Shown in pieces: positions 8,904 through 17,093 of a DNA stretch of 40,008 nt. The stretch is from Desulforhopalus vacuolatus. Its GTDB lineage: Bacteria; Desulfobacterota; Desulfobulbia; Desulfobulbales; Desulfocapsaceae. The first letter of the stretch is position 1. The number at the start of each line of letters is the position of its first letter. The position numbers and the translations under genes are program-made. Location of the stretch: contig NZ_JAFFPZ010000026.1 in assembly GCF_016918505.1 (NCBI RefSeq), positions 1 to 40,008 of the forward strand. The letters are read 5' to 3'. The notes under the pieces are model-generated. The model had not been told where the DNA came from. It did not search any database and was given only the letters and a program-made list of their open reading frames with translations.

Positions 8904-8980
8904 GATGGAAAATCGGCACGGCAGTGGTTTCCCACAATGTTGTTGTGTAGACAAGGCATGCCTTGTCTCTACGGTGGCGG
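8904..8980 (+). repeat. Dispersed palindromic repeat S, copy 1
   Basis: It contains a perfect 20-base palindrome (8950-8969, agacaaggcatgccttgtct) preceded by 'gaaaatcggcac'. The same arrangement occurs at 23109-23180. Together with repeat Q, the two hairpin elements and repeat P it fills the 555-base gap before the DUF342 gene. Confidence 0.75.
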
Positions 8981-9024
8981 CAATCAGCGAAATGGTAACC
9001 ATCACCGATAACCCGTGAAACAAT

Positions 9025-9086
9025 ACAAACGTTTTCGTTTAATGTGTTGTCCCTGTTCGTGAAAATTCGTGTCCATTCGTGGTTAC
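9025..9086 (-). repeat. Dispersed repeat P, copy 3 (inverted)
   Basis: Its reverse complement matches 951-1012 at 60 of 62 positions by eye. The two inverted copies bracket about 8 kb. Confidence 0.8.
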
Positions 9087-9108
9087 ATAAGCTTCCCCCC
9101 TCAGGTTG

Positions 9109-10836
9109 TTATCTCTTCAGCGTGACCGCCACGATCCGTTTCCCGTTGTCGCTCAGTTTGAAGCGCTGCATGGTCATCGCTTTTTCCAGGGTGAGAGTGC
9201 GGTTACCGATACGCAGCATGCTGTTGGCAACGATTGTTCCCTTTACATCAATGGTGACCGTCTGGATGTCAATCGCTCTTTCTGTGCTGTAATCCTTTAC
9301 TTTGTACTTCGCAATATGGGCAATATCTTCCTGAGTGGGCGGTGCCGTGCGCGACCAGATCCCCGAGCCGGGAATCATGTTCAGGCGCAGTTGCAGGAGC
9401 TTCAGCCCGGCAATCTTTTTCTCCATCCGGCGTATCTCGCTGGAGAAGGAGCTGCCGGAAAACTTTTCGAGATAATCGATTATCTCTTCCTGTATTCTGT
9501 TTATCTCCATCTGGCGTTCTTCATACTGCAATAATCTTTCCGGCAGCACTCCGGCGGCAATCTCCACCGGTCGGGAGTTCTCACCTCCCACATCCCCAAG
9601 AGAGACGTTTCTCTGCGCGAGAATGGTGCCGCCCATTACCTTGCTTTGAGGGTGACAGCGTACATTTTCGCCCGCTTCAATTGAGGCGTAGTAGGCCTGT
9701 GAGCGGAGAACGAAGATGCCTTCACACTGTGCTCTGCCCTGTTCGATAAAGTTAAGATCGATATCCCCGCCCACCTTGAGTCTGCTGCGTTTACCGGTAA
9801 CCCCGGCTTTAACAACAAGGTTTCCATCACATCGAACTTCTCCGTTGTATATCCCTTCCGATATATTCACATCTCCTTCGGCATCTATATGGAATCCCGG
9901 CTGGACGGAACCCTGGATGGTGAGATTGTTTTTGGAAGTGATGCTGCCGGTTGTGGAATCAACGTCGGAGTGAATCGTCTGACTGGGAAGGACCTTGATG
10001 ATGTTATTTCTGACGATGGAGAGTGTTCCGGAGCTGGTTGCCTGAATCTCATTGGTTACACGGGAAAAGATGACGTCGTTCAACAGTAAAGTTCTAAAAT
10101 CAACTGCTTTGCGTGCCGGGATCTCTCTGCCGTAAATGGTCATGCCGGAGCGGCCCTGCACTGCGGGGATTTTCGTGGCGATGACCTGCCCCTTTTCGAC
10201 GGCAACCATGGCGCGGCGCTCGCGGAATTCGATAACGTCGTTTTGCTGCATAACTCCGGAGATGGGCCCAATCTGCATGTTAAAGTGGAGGTGCGAGTCG
10301 ATCGACTCTTCCACCGGTACCCCGCGGGCGATAACCATCTTGACGAACTCTCCGGCGTGTTTTACCAGCAGGGTGGGCAGCTCGGCGAGCAGTGCTTCAT
10401 TTATGCCGCAGATAATTCCCTGGGCTTTGAGCAGGACGTGGATATCCTCGCTGATGAGAGATCGGCATCCGGCAAGGATGGGATGGAGAGAAAGTGTGAC
10501 ACTCATGGCGTCCGGGGAGACCTCAAAGAGTGGTTCAATTTCCATGGTATCCGCGAAGGTGATGGTGTGCTCAATGCGCTTGTTGACACAGCGCGGATAC
10601 CCGGCGACTTCGGCGACGATGGAGTCTCCGTACCAGCGGGTATTTTTTCCGATCTCCAGAGATTCATGCTTTCTTTCACCAGGAGGAAAAGAGGCCAGTA
10701 CCTGTCCAGCAGGAACCAGCTCGGAGACGAGGACACCTTCCGCGTCATCTTCTGCAAGGTGAACGACCTCACAGGAGTAGTGAAAGTGGGGGGCGATAAG
10801 GTTCGGAGTCGGTTTGATTATACTTTGGGTGCTCAT
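9109..10836 (-). CDS. DUF342 (FapA) domain protein
   Basis: The 575-residue protein has a distinct N-terminal region (1-110), the DUF342 core with the family signature IYGREIPARK near residue 235, and a right-handed beta-helix-like stretch of regular G-x-hydrophobic turns (about 285-440, for example IQGSVQPGFHIDAEGDVNIS). A short coiled coil (about 450-490) follows. DUF342 proteins are cytosolic and linked to flagellar or cell-surface regulation in other bacteria, but no flagellar gene is nearby, so the role is open. The start agrees with the family; its ribosome site is weak. Repeat P copy 3 begins 23 bases beyond its stop. Confidence 0.85.
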   Translation of the reverse strand: MSTQSIIKPTPNLIAPHFHYSCEVVHLAEDDAEGVLVSELVPAGQVLASFPPGERKHESLEIGKNTRWYGDSIVAEVAGYPRCVNKRIEHTITFADTMEIEPLFEVSPDAMSVTLSLHPILAGCRSLISEDIHVLLKAQGIICGINEALLAELPTLLVKHAGEFVKMVIARGVPVEESIDSHLHFNMQIGPISGVMQQNDVIEFRERRAMVAVEKGQVIATKIPAVQGRSGMTIYGREIPARKAVDFRTLLLNDVIFSRVTNEIQATSSGTLSIVRNNIIKVLPSQTIHSDVDSTTGSITSKNNLTIQGSVQPGFHIDAEGDVNISEGIYNGEVRCDGNLVVKAGVTGKRSRLKVGGDIDLNFIEQGRAQCEGIFVLRSQAYYASIEAGENVRCHPQSKVMGGTILAQRNVSLGDVGGENSRPVEIAAGVLPERLLQYEERQMEINRIQEEIIDYLEKFSGSSFSSEIRRMEKKIAGLKLLQLRLNMIPGSGIWSRTAPPTQEDIAHIAKYKVKDYSTERAIDIQTVTIDVKGTIVANSMLRIGNRTLTLEKAMTMQRFKLSDNGKRIVAVTLKR

Positions 10837-11124
10837 AGAAATTCCGGGTCGGCTGATGTCAAAATCAGCTCAAAATTATGGAGTGTATTGGAGTGACTTT
10901 TAAGAGAATAGTGATAACCCGAAGAGCATGGTGCAATTTCTGCCGCAGGTGACTGAGAGAATGAAGAACCCCCTCGTCGCCGTAATGAATGGCGGGCGGC
11001 TCTCTACGCCGATGGCTCGCTCAGGGCTGCAGGGAGAGTTTCTTCTCTGATGCGGTGAGTGATTCACTGGACAACGGACTGGGGAAGAGGTTCCATCCGC
11101 CTGAAGGGACCCTGAAATAAATAT
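10837..11124. other. Non-coding spacer
   Basis: It lies upstream of the DUF342 gene and downstream of the flavoprotein gene, both on the minus strand. I see no gene, repeat or convincing terminator. It contains 'gaagggaccctgaa' at 11104-11117, one of the short AAGGG/CCCTT inverted motifs seen elsewhere in the window. Confidence 0.4.
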
Positions 11125-11730
11125 TCAGAGCGAATTCGCCAGCTTTCGCCCCAGCTCAGCGGCCTGAGCTGTTACCTCGCTGTTATCTCGAACCCCGCCT
11201 TTCGTGAATATATTGAAAACGGCAAGCTCCCCGACAATTTCATACCCCAGTGCTGTAAGCGGGACGCGCATGGCCTCAAGGGTAAAGCCCATATCCTCTT
11301 TATTTTCCTGCTCACAGATGGCGACGATTACCGCTTTGCGCCCCTGATCTGCCAGTTGACTTGACCAGTTGTGGCGGCAGTCATCAGCAAAGTTGTAAAA
11401 ACAATAGAGGCGGTCTATAAACGCCTTCATCCACGATGTAATATTATAGTTATGTGTGGGGCAGACAAGCACCAGTCCCTTTGCGGCGATAATATCCGGA
11501 TAGAGGGTCGACATGCCGTCAATCAACCCTGTACATATCTTTGTTTTTCTGCATTTTTCACAACCGATACAACCTTGAAACTGCACCTGTGTCAGATTGA
11601 GAGATCTTACCGGTATGCCGTGCTGTTTAACCCCGGATGCAATCTCTTTCAAGAGAAGATCTGAATTGCCATTTTTCCGTGGACTGCCACTTACAGCAAA
11701 AACTCTGTTTTCCGGTTGGCTCATTGTCAT
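11125..11730 (-). CDS. NADPH-dependent FMN reductase-like flavoprotein
   Basis: The 201-residue protein has a flavodoxin-like fold. The FMN phosphate loop is SGSPRKNGNSDLLL near the N terminus, and PTHNYNITSWMKAFIDR follows near mid-protein. A short CIGCEKCRKTKIC segment has the cysteine pattern of iron-sulfur flavoproteins, which bind a 4Fe-4S cluster beside FMN. It probably passes electrons between NAD(P)H or ferredoxin and an unknown acceptor. I chose the start at 11730 because AAGGA precedes it at good spacing. A longer frame from 11781 would overlap the CBS-ACT gene. The gene follows the CBS-ACT gene on the same strand at 32 bases, probably one operon. Confidence 0.85.
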   Translation of the reverse strand: MTMSQPENRVFAVSGSPRKNGNSDLLLKEIASGVKQHGIPVRSLNLTQVQFQGCIGCEKCRKTKICTGLIDGMSTLYPDIIAAKGLVLVCPTHNYNITSWMKAFIDRLYCFYNFADDCRHNWSSQLADQGRKAVIVAICEQENKEDMGFTLEAMRVPLTALGYEIVGELAVFNIFTKGGVRDNSEVTAQAAELGRKLANSL

Positions 11731-11762
11731 TTTATTTTCCTTTGAGAGTGGAACTGCCCTTT

Positions 11763-12437
11763 CTACTCTTCGGGCAGCCATGGTGTGATATCTGTAACAT
11801 ATTTTCCTTTGGCTTTGATGCCTTTTTCCCTGAGGGTCGCCAAAGCTTTTTCCTCATCATTTTTGTTTACCCGCAGTACGAGCTGAGTGATTCCTTTATA
11901 TTCAGGTTCAGGACAACTGATGAGACTCATGATGTTGATGTCCGCGTCACGGAAAATGGAACATATTCTGGCCAGCTGACCGATACCGTCACGTACAAAG
12001 ATCTCCATGCGGGCACTGTCTTCGCCGAGGCCGATGGTCCGCAACAAAAACTTGAGAACGTCCGTGCGTGTGATGATACCTGCCAGCGTTTCACCATCCA
12101 CTACCGGCAGGGAGCTGATATGTTTTTCCACCATGACATAGGCGGCCCGTTCGATGGTGGTCTCCGGGGGAACCGTGATTACCGGACTGCTCATCAGTTC
12201 GGAAACCTCAAGTTTCTCCAGAAGATAGGTCAATTCATGAACGGAAAGGGTGGTGGCGGGGGAGGCAGAGTAGCTTTTAATATCACGATCAGAGATCACT
12301 CCCACAAGTTTGTTGCTGCTGTTTACCACCGGCAGATGATCGATTCCCTTCTTTTTAACAAGGCGTTCTGCCTCAGCAATACTGGTTTCCGGATGAACAG
12401 TGATAAGATCCCGGTGCATGATCCGACCGATATACAT
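11763..12437 (-). CDS. CBS-pair and ACT domain regulatory protein (AcuB-like)
   Basis: In this 224-residue protein two CBS motifs (about 1-60 and 75-135; GIDHLPVVNSSNKLVGVISD and HISSLPVVDGETLAGIITR) form a Bateman module that normally binds adenine nucleotides. An ACT domain follows (about 143-215, VRDGIGQLARICSIFRDADI), the usual sensor for amino acids. No catalytic domain is attached, so the protein probably regulates by binding a partner. It is divergent from iorA, with 217 bases between the starts. That position, and the presence of a second ACT protein inside the ior/paaK operon, suggest a link with aryl amino-acid metabolism. AAGGAGA precedes the ATG. Confidence 0.9.
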   Translation of the reverse strand: MYIGRIMHRDLITVHPETSIAEAERLVKKKGIDHLPVVNSSNKLVGVISDRDIKSYSASPATTLSVHELTYLLEKLEVSELMSSPVITVPPETTIERAAYVMVEKHISSLPVVDGETLAGIITRTDVLKFLLRTIGLGEDSARMEIFVRDGIGQLARICSIFRDADINIMSLISCPEPEYKGITQLVLRVNKNDEEKALATLREKGIKAKGKYVTDITPWLPEE

Positions 12438-12654
12438 GGTTGCTTCTCCTTTTTTAAATTATCTCTTATTTGTCTTCAAAACCCGCTACGTATACCAATT
12501 CTTTCCAAACTATACTGTTCTTTTCCTGGTTGCGCAAAACCTTCAACCATTCATTTCACGGACCTTTTTCACTTGCCGAGCATCTCTCTACGGGTTAGTT
12601 TACCCGATGTCTTTTTTCTATATTTATTGAATATTTACTCTTTATGGAGAAGGT

Positions 12655-14469
12655 ATGAACAAAAATCAATTCTGGATGTCGGGAAACGAGGCACTTGCCC
12701 TCGGTGCATTCGAAGCGGCTGTTTCTGTCGCTTCGGGGTATCCCGGAACGCCGTCTACCGAAATTCTTGAGAATCTCGTCAAATATGATGAGGTTTACTG
12801 CGAGTGGGCACCCAACGAAAAAGTAGGGCTGGAAGTAGCTATTGGGGCTTCTTTTGCTGGAAGCCGTGCGCTGGCGACCATGAAACATGTTGGCCTCAAT
12901 GTCGCCGCTGATCCGCTCTTTACTGCAGCCTATACCGGTGTACGCGGCGGACTGGTGGTGATCACCGCCGACGACCCCGAGATGCACAGTTCGCAGAACG
13001 AGCAGGACAACCGCAACTACGCCTTTGCCGCCAAGCTGCCCATGCTGGAGCCGTCCGATCCTGCTGAAACAAAAGAATTTATCAAACTGGGCTATCGTCT
13101 CAGCGAAGAACTTGATACCCCGGTACTGGTGCGCATGACCACCCGGGTCAGCCATGTGAAAGGAATTGTGGAGAAGGGTGAGATTGCTCCCCGTGCAGTT
13201 GCCTCAGTGGTGAAAAACGCTCCCAAGCAGGTCATGTTGCCGGCACTGGCGCGCAAACGCCGTGCCTATGTGGAAGAGCGCATGGCGAAAAACCGTGAAA
13301 TAGCCGAGACGATTGAAATTAACCGCGTTGAGATGGGCGACACGAAACGGGGTTTCATCTGTTCCGGGGTAAGCTATCTCTATGTGAAAGAAGTCTTCCC
13401 GGAGGCAAGTGTTCTTAAACTCGGGATGTGCTGGCCGCTGCCGGAGAAAAAAATCAAGGCTTTTGCTGACAGTGTGGACGAGCTTTTCATCGTTGAAGAA
13501 CTGGATCCTTTTCTGGAAACGCATATCAAAGCAATGGGCGTTACCTGCAAGGGCAAAGAGCTGGTACCAGATCAGGGGGAACTCAATTCCGCCATTGTCC
13601 GCCGTTCCATTGCGCCGGAAACTGCAGAGAAGTGCTTTGACGCCAGTGCATTACCACCCCGGCCGCCGAACATGTGCGCCGGTTGTCCGCACCGTGGCAT
13701 TTTCTTCAATCTCTCACGGATGAATGTCTTTGTTTCCGGTGATATCGGCTGCTATACTCTTGGTTTTCTGCCGCCGCTCAGCGCCATGGATTCCTGTGTC
13801 TGCATGGGCGCTTCGGTTACCATTGCCCATGGCATGATCAAGGCCCTGGAAAACGCGGGAGCACAAGGCGAACCCGTTCACAACAAGGTGGTCAGCGTTA
13901 TCGGCGACTCCACCTTTATGCACTCCGGTATCACCGGCCTGCTCAACAGCGTTTATAATGGCTCTTCGGCAACGCTGATTATTCTCGACAACCGTATTAC
14001 CGCCATGACCGGACAGCAGCAGAATCCGGCATCCGGCAAGTCGATAAAAGGAGACCCGGCAACCAGTCTTGATATTGAGGGCCTCTGTCGGGCGCTTGGT
14101 GTCAAACACATCTGGACGGTTAATCCCCATGAGGTCCCGGAGACCCGCAAGATCCTCAAGGAGGCCATCGACTGTGAAGAGATGTCAGTGGTTGTCTCCC
14201 GTGCGCCCTGTGTATTGCTGCCGGAGATGAAAGAGCGCAAGCCGGTAAGTTATTATACCCGTCAGGAAAATTGTGTCGGCTGCGGGTCCTGTATCCGCCT
14301 TGGCTGCCCGGCGATCAGCTGGACGAAGTTTGGCGAGGGTGAAGCTGAAGCACAAGGGTACAAGAAAACCCAGAAGGGTGTTTCGAAGATTGACGAGAAT
14401 ATCTGCAACAGCTGCGGGCAGTGTGCTTCTCTGTGCAAATTCGATGCTATAACCCGTAAAGAGGCATAA
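12655..14469 (+). CDS. iorA: Indolepyruvate:ferredoxin oxidoreductase, alpha subunit
   Basis: This 604-residue cytoplasmic subunit decarboxylates indolepyruvate and other aryl-pyruvates to aryl-acetyl-CoA, passing electrons to ferredoxin. The pyrimidine-binding N-terminal domain has SGYPGTPSTEI and MKHVGLNVAADPLF. The thiamine diphosphate domain has SGDIGCYTLG and IGDSTFMHSG. The C-terminal ferredoxin domain carries two clusters, CVGCGSCIRLGC and CNSCGQCASLC. The first has a CX2CX2CX4C spacing typical of IorA. GGAGAAGGT abuts the ATG. It heads an operon: iorB begins 12 bases after it, then paaK genes. In anaerobes the set works either oxidatively on amino acids or reductively in their synthesis. 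Confidence 0.96.
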   Translation: MNKNQFWMSGNEALALGAFEAAVSVASGYPGTPSTEILENLVKYDEVYCEWAPNEKVGLEVAIGASFAGSRALATMKHVGLNVAADPLFTAAYTGVRGGLVVITADDPEMHSSQNEQDNRNYAFAAKLPMLEPSDPAETKEFIKLGYRLSEELDTPVLVRMTTRVSHVKGIVEKGEIAPRAVASVVKNAPKQVMLPALARKRRAYVEERMAKNREIAETIEINRVEMGDTKRGFICSGVSYLYVKEVFPEASVLKLGMCWPLPEKKIKAFADSVDELFIVEELDPFLETHIKAMGVTCKGKELVPDQGELNSAIVRRSIAPETAEKCFDASALPPRPPNMCAGCPHRGIFFNLSRMNVFVSGDIGCYTLGFLPPLSAMDSCVCMGASVTIAHGMIKALENAGAQGEPVHNKVVSVIGDSTFMHSGITGLLNSVYNGSSATLIILDNRITAMTGQQQNPASGKSIKGDPATSLDIEGLCRALGVKHIWTVNPHEVPETRKILKEAIDCEEMSVVVSRAPCVLLPEMKERKPVSYYTRQENCVGCGSCIRLGCPAISWTKFGEGEAEAQGYKKTQKGVSKIDENICNSCGQCASLCKFDAITRKEA

Positions 14470-14480
14470 GGAGGAGTATC

Positions 14481-15059
14481 ATGGAAAAATCAGGAAATAT
14501 CCTCTTTTCAGGGGTTGGTGGTCAGGGCATTCTGCTGGCGAGCGAGATTGTGGCTTATGCTCTGCTCGACGCGGGTTTTGACGCGAAAAAGAGTGAAGTA
14601 CACGGCATGGCTCAGCGTGGAGGTTCCGTAACCGCCGAACTTCGTTATGGTAAAAAAGTCTATTCCCCGCTGATTGAACCTGGAAAGGTTGATCTGCAGA
14701 TGGCCTTTGAAATGATGGAAGCTGTTCGCTACCTGCCCATGCTGCACAAGGGCAGCCGGGTGATTGTCAATACCCAGAAGCTGCTGCCTCCCTCTGTTGC
14801 CAATGGTTCGGTTGAGTATCCCGAGAACATTCTCGACAAACTCACCGAAAAAGGGATCACGGTGATTCCTGTAGATGCTTTTGCTCTGGCGAGTGAGGCA
14901 GGAGAGATCAAGACCGTTAATGTGGTCATGGTCGGCGTGTTGAGTAATTTCCTGCCGATGGCCACCTCGGTCTATGAAGAGGTAATCAGGGCCCATGTGA
15001 AAGAGCGTTTTCGGGATGTGAATCTCAAAGCTTTTGCCCTCGGTCGTAACGTGAGTTGA
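14481..15059 (+). CDS. iorB: Indolepyruvate:ferredoxin oxidoreductase, beta subunit
   Basis: This 192-residue gamma-type pyruvate oxidoreductase domain begins FSGVGGQGILLASEI and continues SEVHGMAQRGGSV, the normal signatures of IorB. It completes the active enzyme with IorA by contributing the CoA-handling domain. AAGGAGG-like sequence precedes the ATG, and the 11-base gap after iorA supports coupled expression. The length is that of the family. A hairpin without a U tract follows. Confidence 0.95.
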   Translation: MEKSGNILFSGVGGQGILLASEIVAYALLDAGFDAKKSEVHGMAQRGGSVTAELRYGKKVYSPLIEPGKVDLQMAFEMMEAVRYLPMLHKGSRVIVNTQKLLPPSVANGSVEYPENILDKLTEKGITVIPVDAFALASEAGEIKTVNVVMVGVLSNFLPMATSVYEEVIRAHVKERFRDVNLKAFALGRNVS

Positions 15060-15073
15060 CATCCATGCACAAG

Positions 15074-15108
15074 CCTTGAACATGAAGGAATTCTCTGCGT
15101 GTTCAAGG
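15074..15108 (+). other. Intercistronic hairpin, iorB-paaK
   Basis: The perfect 9-bp stem CCTTGAACA/TGTTCAAGG has a 17-base loop. No U tract follows, so it is more likely an mRNA stability or processing element than a terminator. Confidence 0.4.
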
Positions 15109-15168
15109 TGTCGTTAATATCACAATAACAGCGTATTAAAAATAAAGTACAAAAGGATTTAAGAATAC

Positions 15169-16482
15169 ATGGATGCTCAATACTGGAATGATGAGATAGA
15201 GACCATGCCCCGTGCGGGACTGGAGTCTATCCAGTTGATCCGTCTGCAGAAGCTGGTTAAACGGATGTATGACAGGGTGCTGCCGTACCGTGACAAAATG
15301 GATGCCATCGGACTGAAACCGGAGCATATCAAAAGCATTGGTGACCTGCGGCTGCTTCCTTTTACTGTGAAAGACGACCTGCGGGATAACTATCCCTTTG
15401 GTCTCTTTGCCGCGCCGATGTCTGAGGTTGTCCGGATTCACGCCTCCTCCGGCACCACCGGTAAACCGACCGTAGTTGGTTATACCAGAAAAGATATTGA
15501 CCTGTGGGCCAATATCGTTGCCCGGTCTCTCGTCACTGCTGGAGCAACAAAAAATGATATCGTTCATAATGCCTACGGGTATGGTCTTTTCACCGGCGGA
15601 CTTGGTGGACACTACGGAATTGAGAAACTTGGTGCTGCGGTAGTGCCTGCTTCAGGAGGAAACTCCCGCCGGCAGGTTAGTCTCTTGCGGGACTTTGGTT
15701 CCACCGTGCTGCTTTCCACACCATCCTACGCACTCAACCTTGCGGACGCGATGGAGGCCGTAGGCATTGATCCAAAAAATCTGTCTCTGCGTATTGGCGT
15801 TTTTGGTGCGGAGCCGTGGAGTGAGAATATGCGTGAAGAGGTGGAGAAAAAGCTCAACCTCAAAGCGACCGACATCTACGGGCTTTCCGAGATCATGGGA
15901 CCGGGAGTGGCGCAGGAGTGCCAATTCTCCAAACTCGGCATGCATATCGCGGAAGACCACTTCCTGCCGGAGATTATCGACCCCGAAACCGGCGAGGTCC
16001 TGCCGGAGGGTGAAGAGGGTGAACTGGTCTTCACCACCCTCACCAAGGAGGCGTTCCCGCTTATCCGTTATCGCACCCGTGATATTTCCCGTCTCTACCG
16101 TGAGCCCTGCGCCTGCGGGCGCACCCTGGTGCGGATGGCGAAGGTGACCGGCCGTACCGATGACATGTTGATCATTCGCGGTGTCAACGTCTTCCCGAGT
16201 CAGGTGGAACATGTCCTGATGGGTGTGGAAGGTGTTGAACCTCACTATCAGATCGTTGTTGATCGGAAGGGTAATCTCGACACCATGACGGTGGAGGTGG
16301 AGGTCAGTGAGCAGTTTTTCTCCGACAAAGTCCGCCGTCTTGAGAGTCTCGGTGCAGGTATCAAAAAAGAGATCAAAGATTATCTCGGCGTAACAACTAC
16401 AGTCAAACTGGTCGAGCCCAAATCTATTCAGCGCAGTGAAGGCAAGGCCGCGCGGGTTATCGATAGACGTAAATTGAGCTGA
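15169..16482 (+). CDS. paaK: Phenylacetate-CoA ligase, copy 1
   Basis: This 437-residue AMP-forming ligase converts aryl-acetate, ATP and CoA to aryl-acetyl-CoA, or runs in reverse. The adenylate loop is [16 protein letters not shown] (about 85-100), followed by [10 protein letters not shown] and YRTRDISRL. The C-terminal swinging domain carries [19 protein letters not shown] and ends near [11 protein letters not shown], where the catalytic lysine of the family is expected. Its place directly after iorAB indicates handling of the aryl-acetyl-CoA product. The ribosome site (AAAAGGA) sits rather far from the ATG. A second, clearly related ligase lies 0.6 kb downstream. Confidence 0.95.
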   Translation: MDAQYWNDEIETMPRAGLESIQLIRLQKLVKRMYDRVLPYRDKMDAIGLKPEHIKSIGDLRLLPFTVKDDLRDNYPFGLFAAPMSEVVRIHASSGTTGKPTVVGYTRKDIDLWANIVARSLVTAGATKNDIVHNAYGYGLFTGGLGGHYGIEKLGAAVVPASGGNSRRQVSLLRDFGSTVLLSTPSYALNLADAMEAVGIDPKNLSLRIGVFGAEPWSENMREEVEKKLNLKATDIYGLSEIMGPGVAQECQFSKLGMHIAEDHFLPEIIDPETGEVLPEGEEGELVFTTLTKEAFPLIRYRTRDISRLYREPCACGRTLVRMAKVTGRTDDMLIIRGVNVFPSQVEHVLMGVEGVEPHYQIVVDRKGNLDTMTVEVEVSEQFFSDKVRRLESLGAGIKKEIKDYLGVTTTVKLVEPKSIQRSEGKAARVIDRRKLS

Positions 16483-16498
16483 AAGCCGGGCTGATCAA

Positions 16499-16516
16499 CG
16501 GGGAGATATTTCCCCG
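16499..16516 (+). other. Intercistronic hairpin, paaK-ACT
   Basis: The stem CGGGGA/TCCCCG has a 6-base loop and no U tract. It is one of three hairpins found in the gaps of this operon. Confidence 0.35.
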
Positions 16517-16555
16517 AAACATATTTCAAGGTTCCCTCAAGAAAAGGAGAACACT

Positions 16556-16987
16556 ATGCTCGTTGAACAGATTGCAGTATTTGTGGAAAACAAGCCTGGC
16601 CGCCTGGCGGCTATCACCAGAATTCTTGCAGATAATAAGATTAATATTCGGGCTTTGTCAGTGGCTGATACTGCTGATTTTGGTATTCTGAGGCTGATTG
16701 TGGATAATCCACAAAAAGCAGCAAAATGCCTGCAGGATGGCGGTTTCACCGTTATTGTTACAGAGGTGGTTGCCATTGAGGTCGAAGATCGTACCGGCGG
16801 CCTTGCCACCGTTCTCGCTCACCTCGCTGATGCCGGGGTCAGCGTGGAATATATGTATGCTTTCGTCAATCGCTCCGGTGAGAATGCCATCATCATTTCC
16901 CGCTTTGAGCACATGGAGAATGCGGTAAAGGTTCTCGAAGGAACTGGTGTGAAACTGGTGAGCAAGGAGCAGATCTACAACATGTGA
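16556..16987 (+). CDS. Tandem ACT domain protein
   Basis: The 143-residue protein consists of two ACT domains. The first (about 4-65) contains VFVENKPGRLAAITRIL and the second (about 70-138) VEDRTGGLATVLAHLADAGV. There is no attached enzyme domain. Two-ACT proteins of this size usually sit next to phenylacetate-CoA ligases and probably sense an aromatic or branched amino acid to control the pathway. It lies between the two paaK genes with AAGGAG before its ATG, fitting a regulator of IorAB/PaaK flux. The ligand and partner are inferred, not seen. Confidence 0.9.
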   Translation: MLVEQIAVFVENKPGRLAAITRILADNKINIRALSVADTADFGILRLIVDNPQKAAKCLQDGGFTVIVTEVVAIEVEDRTGGLATVLAHLADAGVSVEYMYAFVNRSGENAIIISRFEHMENAVKVLEGTGVKLVSKEQIYNM

Positions 16988-17010
16988 AGCAGCTGTGGCC
17001 GTTTTCAGCC

Positions 17011-17026
17011 TGCAGGGTACCCTGCA
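17011..17026. other. Intercistronic palindrome, ACT-paaK
   Basis: TGCAGGGTACCCTGCA is a perfect 16-base palindrome. It is followed by a looser stem, GGGGA with TTCCCC, at 17035-17055. No U tract is present. It could be an RNA hairpin or a protein-binding site. Confidence 0.35.
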
Positions 17027-17093
17027 ATAATTCCGGGGAGAGACAACTTTTCCCCTGCAACTTCTATTTATACTGGATAAAGGATACTGATCG

